Positions 56,386 to 64,000 of a stretch of 64,000 nt of DNA are shown one piece after another. The DNA comes from Simmondsia chinensis (Eukaryota > Streptophyta > Magnoliopsida > Caryophyllales > Simmondsiaceae). The DNA lies in contig JAGTTD010000019.1 of the NCBI GenBank assembly GCA_018398585.1, positions 4,749,702 through 4,813,701 on the forward strand. Direction: 5' to 3'. The stretch's first letter is position 1, and the number at the start of each line of letters is the position of its first letter. Made by a program: the position numbers and the translations under genes. A model generated the notes under the pieces. It was not told where the DNA came from. It saw nothing but the letters and a program-made list of their open reading frames with translations, and did no database searches.

Positions 56386-56616
56386 TAAATTATCCTATTT
56401 TTTGGTGCCTATTATATGCACACAAGTGTGGACTTGTACTTAGTAAGATGAGTGCGTGTATTCATTACATAGATGTGACGAGTAATAAGGTGGATGGTAG
56501 GCATAGAATCGTGTGGTAGGACAAAGTGCGAGTTGAAAAACTATAGCTATTCCCAAAAACATACATAAGACAAGGAATACCAACCTGAAAATGATTGGGA
56601 ATATAAAATAGATTTA

Positions 56617-56942
56617 GGCCTTATTTGATAGGTATGAAATAGATGCTGAAACTAGAAATTTATGGGAAGTACAAGTTTTTACTCTTATTTAATTGGCAAG
56701 AAGTAGGCAAAATACAGGAAGTAAAAGTTGTTAAAATGTATGAAGTAACTTACCTAGCTTCCCTCTCCCTTATGTAAATTCTAATTCTTTTGTTTTCAAC
56801 TAACTTTCTGACTGAGATTCTATTTCACATTCTGATAACCAAACATGGTTTACCTACTTCCTCGGAAAGTGACAAAGGAATTAAATTCCCTCAAGTGCAA
56901 CTTTCCACAGCAATTTAATTCATGTAATAACCAAACGAGAGC
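56617..56942. mobile_element. Tourist-like MITE, copy 2
   Basis: The ends GGCCTTATTTGATAG and TAACCAAACGAGAGC are inverted. The flanks TTA (56614..56616) and TAA (56943..56945) fit a TWA target site. The interior matches 54247..54582. Confidence 0.7.
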
Positions 56943-57227
56943 TAAGTTTATTTTAATTTTAGTAAAGATATAATTACCGGCACGACGAGGGGCATGTACC
57001 TCAACACTTAAACTGGGGTATTAGGTGCTAGAAAAAGCTTATGGTATTGCTGTGTAGATAAAGTTACAAACTCTGTTGCAAATCGTGTGACATCTGAGCA
57101 CATTGTACCTCCTACACTCAAAAAATGTCACACAAACACATATAGGGTTCAGTGTCGGACTCTTCATTTTTGCATTACTTCGATTATGCATGTAAAGGAA
57201 TCTCATGAGCCGCTTTTCATCGATCTA

Positions 57228-57640
57228 GGCTTTGTTCGATAGAGGGGAAATCTCCTCCTACGAATAATATTTTTCTTTGAAAGATTTTCTAAGAAAAGTC
57301 GAATCAAATTGAGGTTCTCCGTTTTTTTGTTTCAATATTCATTTGTTTGGTTTAAACAAATACATCTCCCACTAATTATCATACACCTCGTTAGAGAACA
57401 TAAGTAGTGATATAACATACATGGTCAAGATTTGAACCAATGGATACCCCAAAGCTTTTTGGGTCGCTTTGAATGGTGAATCCCCCCCTATTTTACAAGA
57501 GAAGTCATTTTTCATCCACTGAATGAATACCTTTTCTGTCGAAAAATATTTTCTGCCAGAGAATGCGCATCAAATAATAAAAAAAAAGGGAATCAAATTA
57601 GGGTCTGATTTTCCTCCTTACCAAATGAAGCCCGGTAAAT
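57228..57640. mobile_element. Another MITE with TTTGTT/AACAAA-type ends
   Basis: ggctttgttcgatagagggg at the left faces ccttaccaaatgaagcc at the right, and subterminal ggaaaatc/gattttcc words are inverted. The next 200 bp (57660-57850) contain words shared with 9660-9850 (cattttt-tccatagaggaga), a second dispersed repeat. The ends are imprecise. Confidence 0.45.
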
Positions 57641-58044
57641 GATGAATTCTAATTCTTATTAGCTTTTGGCTCTATTTATTTTGATAGAGAATTTTTTGTT
57701 TCAATCTTATTACTTCTTTATATGACTTTGTAACAACTATAAATACGAAAAATATTTGGTTCATTGAGGGAAAATTGACTTCCCCTAAACGAAAAAGGGA
57801 AAACATTTTTCTCCATAGAGGAGACAACTTTTTCATCACAAGATCATGACATATGCTTTACTTCAATCTCAATTTAGCAACGAGTGAACCTCATACAATT
57901 CACAACTAAAAAATCTAACACAACATAATAAGACACCACAAAATTAACAATAAAAACCAGACAAGATACAAGCAACTCAATTTCGACCAGAAATCACCGC
58001 AGTTTACTAGTTTTCAAGCAAACTTAACTAATCACGACTACCAC

Positions 58045-58165
58045 CAATAACAAACTCAATGCCTCAAAGGGCTCCTGTCAAAACAAAGTCTGAGGAGGGT
58101 GAGATATAAGCAACTTTATCCCTTCAGGTTGTTACCTAAAGAGAGATTGTTTTCGAAGACTCCCA
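58045..58165 (-). mobile_element. Au-type SINE, diverged
   Basis: ccaataacaaactcaatgcctcaaagggctcctg, then gaggagggtgagatataagc, then gagagattgttttcgaa is an Au body in reverse, with many changes and no 5S-like head. Confidence 0.7.
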
Positions 58166-58403
58166 AATTAAACTAATCAAATACCCATGCTTAGAGAAGA
58201 TAATGTCAGTATCACTTCAATAAAAAAAGAAGTTTGGAGTTATCATCAGTCATTAGGGAGCCAGGTATCTTCAAGATCAGGCAACAGTAAAAATTATTTC
58301 ACGTCATACTAAAGCTACAACACAAGCAAGACAGCAGAAACTAGATACAAGGCAAGTGTTTGGATAAAATATAGCGCCTTGCCATAATAGAGTGGTGATA
58401 AAA

Positions 58404-61400
58404 TCAGATCTGAGCTGAGCAGTTAGCAGCGCTTCCAACGCGTGGCATGCCAATATCCTCCTTCCGAGCCTCCTCATCAACCTTGAAGTTTGCGCCACAC
58501 ACTTGGCCCGAACTATCCACCCTAGGCACTGGCTTCAGTTCGTTTCGTGGGTGTTCGTAGCTCCTCAGCCCACCCGAGCTCGTAAAGAAACAACCTGGCA
58601 ATAGCAATGGTAATGAGGGTTCAAAGTGAGCTCGAGTAGAATGTGAAGACACCGTCAAGATCAACAATGTAATGAGTATTTAGATGCTCACTACAACAAC
58701 AACAACAGACCCAGTGCCTCAAGGGCTCCCGCCTAAGCGGGGTCTTGGGGGTATGCACGCAACCTTACCTCCTCAGGGTGTAACCCCGTCGAGAGGCTGT
58801 TTCCGAGGACCCCCAACCTTATAGGGTTGGCAACACGAGGACTTCCAAGGATGTCACCCATCCTGGTACTACTCCCGCCCAGGCACGCTTATTACTTCGG
58901 AGTTCTACATGTTGATAGTATCAAAGTCAAAGCTAGGTAAGATCATGGCGAGTAGGACCCAGTAAGCAATTTACTGGCAAAGGAGAGGTCAGAACCCTCA
59001 ACCAAAGGGAACAAAGACAAGTAAACGAGTTAATCTTGTATGACAATTGGGGTAAAGGGGTGAGGATAAAGGAACTTATAGTTAAAATAGGGACAAATTT
59101 GTCTAAAATATGTTTTGCCAAACAGGGCTAAGGTTCTACACCCTATTACCCTTACTCCTCTTTACCTCCCTTCATCTTGTTGCCAAACAGGGGGTAATAA
59201 GAGTCAAATAAGTTATTCTCCCATTCCTGAAATCAAGTATCAAATGCTCTCCGAGTAAGGCGAGGTGACAACAACCCCACATGCCCCTGACGAGGGAACA
59301 TCTTATAAATACCCCTCAATTGTAACCAAGAGAGAGACACTTCCACCAATAAAAAAGCAGAGCTTAAGTTCAGCTCTTCTTACCAAAGAAGCCAACACAA
59401 AAACACGATGGAATCAAATTGTAGTTCATGATCCTACCATGGTTCCAGACACAGGGCACTTCATTTTATAGGCATCAACGGCTCATGGTCTTCGTATTGT
59501 AGAAGCAGGTGATAGATGTTAAATGATCCTGTTGGGTCATTTCAGGGAATAAATTGTTTTTAAGCTTATGTTTGTAAAAACTTAGAATCGCAAAATCATT
59601 GTTTCACTTTTCAAAATCCATTATGTAATCGTTTTATTTGATTTCGTGTCAAAAACCACAGACAATATTGCAAGGAACCAACTATCACAGAGAATCTTAA
59701 TGCTTGAAGAACGATCATTAAGGACTACACCAAGAACAAAGAATTTCTTTATATCCTTGGCATAGAAAGGGAAATTTAGAAATGTACCTTTAGGAAATGG
59801 TGCAAAAGATTTGCCACACCCCTTCTTAACAATTTCTACATCATCTGATACGACAAGATGTCCTTCGGAATCAGAGCCCCAGAAAAAAGGAACGCTCCCA
59901 TCAGCATCCTGCATTACATAACCAAAACATTAGATTATAAACTGATGATTTTCAATTAGAAAAATGAGATAATTGAAATTGAAAAGAGAGCTGAAACAAA
60001 AGTAAATGAAGGCAAAATTGTACTCACAACAGCAACAAAAGCGTTCTTGGAAGCACAGTCATAGAGGATGAATGTAAATTTTCCATGGAGGTCTCTCATG
60101 ACCTGATCTACAGGGTAAGGACCTCGGTCTCTCAGAGATCTGTAAGCTTCTATGACGATGTTAACCTCGGTCCCTGTTTTGTTCAGCCCATACTGCTGTT
60201 TCAGAGGAGCAAAATTCTCGATGTGGCCTTGAAACAGGCAGAATACGTCATCCACTACTGCAAACAGTCTAGTTTGAAGAAAAAAAGTTACTCAGCTTAC
60301 CAAAAATGTTTCAAATTTCATGTCAATGAAGTGCTAAGAATTAAACGATACTGATATAAAACTTTAGCACAATTCGATGGAAACCAAGTAAAGTTTTTGA
60401 ATGGAAAAAAGAAAGGGAACTGTATCTCATGTGAATCTTTAAGGAGAAATTCAGTGTTTGATTGAAAGTGTACAACATAATTTATGCAGACATATTATCC
60501 AAATAATCGTGAATATAAATTTTCATGAATACATCCAGAAAACGCATTCAAAGAGCTAGAATCAAGAAAACAAAACAAGAAGATCTCAGACCTTCCGTTT
60601 TTAGTAAGTGATACCAAATAGAATACTCGAACGCTACAATACACTTTGTGTTCAAATCTGTAATGCCTAGGAACTATGTCTATGATTACAGACGCGTTTC
60701 ACAAATGCTGATTGAATGAACAGTATCAAAATGTTCAATACATAAGGAGGGGATGAGAAAACTTCAATAGATATAGACAGAAGCATATCAAAATAAGAAA
60801 ACTTTTCCGAAAGAAAAGAATGCTTGAACTGTAGAAATTTGCGGTAATGCCCAAGAATAGAAATCAATGGAAACCAACAAGAAAAGAAACTGAAATCTCA
60901 GTCTTCTAAAGCGAGCCAGTACCAAATCATCCAAATAAAGATCTATAAAAGAATCTTGTACAATATGACTTCATTGGCACAAAAGACAAATGATTCAGAT
61001 GCCATAAATCAATATTTTCATTCTCATCAGATCAGTCATTCATAAAATGCCAAAAAAAAAGAAGCATCAGAAAGAACATAAATCAGTATTCATTAAGGTT
61101 AGAATACATTGATCTCAAACAATACAATACCCACAAGACGGATCAGAGTAAATCTTTGAAAAGTTTGATCAAAGAGGCCCCCACAAATAAAAACAAAAGA
61201 GAAAAATCTCTTCAATTTGATAAGACAAATTCAATCAACATATCCAATATGGCTTTACGACCTAAACTCAAAATCTTGCAAACACACCAATCCATGAGAT
61301 CCAAACAAAAATACCCAAAAAATAAGAAAAACAAGGATCCAAAACAGAACCATCCCAGCTGCATATCGCATTACATAAAAGCAGAGATTAACGAGATTCT

Positions 61401-61791
61401 TCTCATACCAACAAAAAAAAACTACGATCAACATATTGTTTTAGTGGTAAAAATAGACAGTTTTAGACCGTTCGCGACAAACAGAGAGTCCAAAGCATCC
61501 GCAAAATGAGAGAACAAAGGGCTCTATTTGACGGGCAATGACACCAAGAAAAGCCAGACGCTCTATAACCCAAATTAGAGAGCAGATCCACTGGTCTTCC
61601 GCGCTGGATTCATCGATGCAAATCATATTAAACAAAAAGTAGATATTAAAGAGATTGATCTCATACCAACAAGAACAAAAAACACTACGATCAACATATA
61701 CAACACATACCCCTTCCACGCTGGATTCATCTCATACGATCTAAAACTCAACATACACTAACAACAACAACCAGTGCATCAAAAAGAACCA

Positions 61792-61824
<33 letters not shown>

Positions 61825-62174
61825 ACGTAGGGTACAGAATACAAGGAGAATAAGATGTATACAACCTTAACCGGGTGCTACCCTATAGAGATCCACCCAT
61901 CAAACACCAAAAAAGGACCACCCAAGAGACACAAATCAGATCATCCCAAACAAAACAAACAAAAGAAACAATACCTAGGCAGAAGAGGGTTCTGCTTGTC
62001 AGTAGCGTAAGCGATGAACCCAGATTGGCCAAGATTAATGGTGACCCCATTTGGATGAACAGACCCAAAATGATGAGCCAAGCTTGCATCTTTCAAAGCA
62101 CACGCAGAGCCAGAATTAGGGCTCTGTAGAGCCTCTGGGCATTTGGCTACAGTTTTGTCAAATACAGCCAACAT
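58404..62174 (-). CDS. TSJT1-like / aluminium-induced protein with YGL and LRDR motifs (DUF3700)
   Basis: Four exons on the minus strand (61975..62174, 60028..60268, 59788..59908, 58404..58594) give 250 residues, the family's usual length. Junctions are CCTAG|GTATTG with AACTAG|ACTGTT, GCTGTT|GTGAGT with AATGCAG|GATGCT, and CTAAAG|GTACAT with TTGCCAG|GTTGTT; all keep frame. The protein has the DUF3700 pattern: FCLFQGHIENFAPL, YGL (93-95), LRDR (112-115), and further on VPFFWGSDSEGHLV and CFFTSSGGLRSYEHP. The fold resembles class II glutamine amidotransferases, but no catalytic N-terminal Cys follows Met1 (it reads MLAVFD), as is usual in this family. Relatives are stress-, sugar- or auxin-responsive; the biochemical role is not established. 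Intron 3 carries a 5S/Au SINE in sense orientation, and intron 1 (1.7 kb) carries an Au SINE. Confidence 0.95.
58690..58906 (-). mobile_element. 5S-rRNA/Au composite SINE, copy d (5'-truncated head)
   Basis: On the minus strand a 5S-like part (58906 to about 58823) keeps GGCGGGAGTAGTACCAGGAT, GGGTGACATCC and CCTCGTGTTGCCAACCC but lacks roughly the first 30 bases of 5S. It runs straight into the Au body and ends CACTGGGTCTGTTGTTGTTG, the standard Au tail. It lies in intron 3 of the TSJT1-like gene. No clear target-site duplication is seen. Confidence 0.88.
61755..61890 (-). mobile_element. Au-type SINE with a 29-C run, in TSJT1-like intron 1
   Basis: The plus strand reads actaacaacaacaaccagtgc (Au tail in reverse), then C at 61792..61820, then gatgtatacaaccttaaccg and gctaccctatagag (Au body). 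The homopolymer replaces the GC-rich centre of the body. Its length may be affected by sequencing or assembly. Confidence 0.75.
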
Positions 62175-62195
62175 TTTCTTGTTCTTGTTCTTGTT

Positions 62196-62228
62196 CTTCT
62201 TCTTCTTGTTATTCTCTCTCTCTCTCTC
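62196..62228 (-). promoter_or_regulatory. Purine-rich 5' leader of the TSJT1-like gene
   Basis: On the coding strand the leader reads (GA)n, then AACAAGAAGAAGAAGAACAAG repeated, ending 20-odd bases before the ATG. GA repeats near plant starts are binding sites for BPC-type GAGA factors. The simple repeat itself is certain; its role is inference. Confidence 0.5.
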
Positions 62229-62339
62229 GATTCGTTTGATGATTTGTTAGATAGGACAGAAAATGGATTTGGATTTGGATTTGGAAGGGAAGGGTAGGTG
62301 AGAAATCATTGGCGTTATTGCCCCTTGATTTATTTTGAG

Positions 62340-64000
62340 TGTATTTGGACAGCAATAAATTAAGATTTAGGACATTAATTTTTCATTTTTAAATTTTGTG
62401 AATGGATTTTTTAATTTAAGAATTATATTTTTTTAATAAAATAAAAACTAAAATTTCAATCTACTTTACACTCTTATATATTACTACTTAAATTATTTTA
62501 TTAAATATATATAATTTTTTGAATTAAAAAAATCTATGCATATGATATCATATAGTAATATTTAATTTAACTTTTACTTTTTATTTTATTTGTAGAATCT
62601 TTTAATAAAACCTAACCTAATAATAGTATTAAATTTAAACTATAATTTCTTTTTTCTTGTATTAAATATAATTTTTAATATTTTTAAATTTATTAATAAC
62701 TATTTTTTTTATTTAGAAATAGGATAATTTGCATAAAACTTTACTTACATTTTTCTAGAAACACAAACTCTCTCAAATGAAATTGAAGATTTTACTCCTT
62801 CACTTTTTTAAAATTTACCATTTTACATCAATTCATTAAGTTTATCTTCACATCAAATTTATAATCATTTTATTTCTCAAAAGCGAGGAAGTAATGGGTT
62901 TTATTGTGCTCAAAAAAAAAAAAAAAAAGAAGTAATGGGTTTTATTTTATATTTAAAATGATGCTTTACGTTCAAAATATGGAAAAATGTTTATAATTTA
63001 TCCAAAATAACTCTTTTAATTAATGATAATGATAATAAAGACATTACAAATCTAGAATATAAGAAAATATTTTCAACATTAATTTTAAAATGTATATATT
63101 AGAGAAAGCAAAATAAATTTTTGAAAAAGATATATTTCAGTTTAATAAATTTAAATTTAGTAAATATGCAAAACTTAAAATATTCTGAAAAAATAATTAT
63201 AGAAAAAATAATCTTTTTGGAAATAAATTGAAAAGTAATTTTCTTCTAAATTGCAAAATTTACGTAATAAGAAAATGTATGTCTAATCTATCAATTATGT
63301 AAAGATAATATAACAATTTCACGGGAAGATAAAATTATCATTTTTTTAAAAAGTACCTTGTAAATCTATTTTATAAGGATAAAATGTAATATAAAAAAAT
63401 TAGATGAGAAAAATTTAGATTTGAAAAAAATACTTTATAAAATATATATGTAACTAGTTTTAAAATAAATTTGCAAGATTGGATTAAAAAAAAAAATTGC
63501 AAGAAATATAAGAACTCAAACATAATAAATTTTCTTTAAAATGTTCTATAAATTAACAAAATACGCAAATATAATAATTTCTTTTTTGTTTCATCTCTTA
63601 TGTATTGACTAAATTTATCAATTCAATTATAACTTCACTTTTGTGAAAATATTATTATGTTTTGTCTTCTATATTATTATTTTTTAAAATATTTTTCTGG
63701 AAATTTGAACCATATATTTCGTATTCTGTATTTGCAATTCTATTATTATAGGTAATTAAAAAATTATATTTTATAAACTATAGAAAATTCTCTATTTTCT
63801 ATAGGGGGGAACCTCACTTCTAGAATTAAAATCGAACATTTTATCCCTTCACCTTTGAGGGATAAAATCGTAATGAAAACTTTATAAATGGTTAACTTAA
63901 CAGATTAAAGTAAAATATAGGAATTCTTGTATTATAATGATATGCATGAGTTATATCAATTATTTTTTTAAAAATTCAGCAGATTATGATATATATTATT
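62340..64000. other. AT-rich spacer upstream of the TSJT1-like gene
   Basis: It is almost entirely A/T with an A-tract near 62912-62928 and short repeats of agaagtaatgggttttatt (about 62886 and 62929). I see no gene, no transposon ends and no coding signature. Confidence 0.5.

Overview
The window is nuclear DNA of a flowering plant. The genes are intron-rich with GT-AG junctions, LysM receptor, DUF3444 DnaJ and TSJT1-type families are present, and the spacers are crowded with LTR retrotransposons, TRIMs, MITEs and Au-type SINEs. I see nothing that fixes the species; a dicot or magnoliid fits better than a grass.

Four protein genes can be supported with exon-level structure. (1) 1628..5751, minus: a LysM receptor-like pseudokinase of the LYK4/LYK5/LYR3 type, three exons, reading frame intact. 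(2) 33875..37918, minus: an unrecognised acidic protein built from at least six exons, all joined in phase 1, with three tandem 46-residue repeats and a Cys-rich C-terminus. (3) 51562..53766, plus: a DnaJ protein with a J domain, a zinc ribbon and DUF3444, its coding part in one exon. (4) 58404..62174, minus: a TSJT1-like/DUF3700 protein with YGL and LRDR motifs, four exons. A fifth locus at 28455..29425 (minus) is a dead, truncated paralogue of gene 1. Its promoter was copied too, and it is broken by a 196-bp solo LTR, a small deletion and a MITE.

Layout: 1-6 kb holds the receptor gene. 6-12 kb holds LINE relics and MITEs. 12.4-22.2 kb is a nested stack: an old LTR element carries a Copia element in its 5' LTR, a TRIM in its interior, and an hAT-like element with a second hAT-like element inside it in its 3' LTR. 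22-33 kb is AT-rich and holds TRIMs, MITEs and the dead receptor copy. 33.9-37.9 kb is the acidic-protein gene, each of whose five introns holds a transposon remnant. 38-51 kb is repeats and the likely 5' region of the DnaJ gene. 51.5-53.8 kb is DnaJ. 54-58 kb is MITEs and SINEs. 58.4-62.2 kb is the TSJT1-like gene. 62.3-64 kb is AT-rich DNA with no feature seen.

The most unusual structure is a composite short retroposon: a near full-length 5S-rRNA-like head fused to an Au-SINE body. It occurs four times (39.7, 41.5, 45.0 and 58.7 kb). Three copies are flanked by 12-19 bp target-site duplications that enclose the whole fusion, so head and tail moved as one unit. The genes are not functionally linked to each other; they are ordinary plant genes in a repeat-rich landscape.
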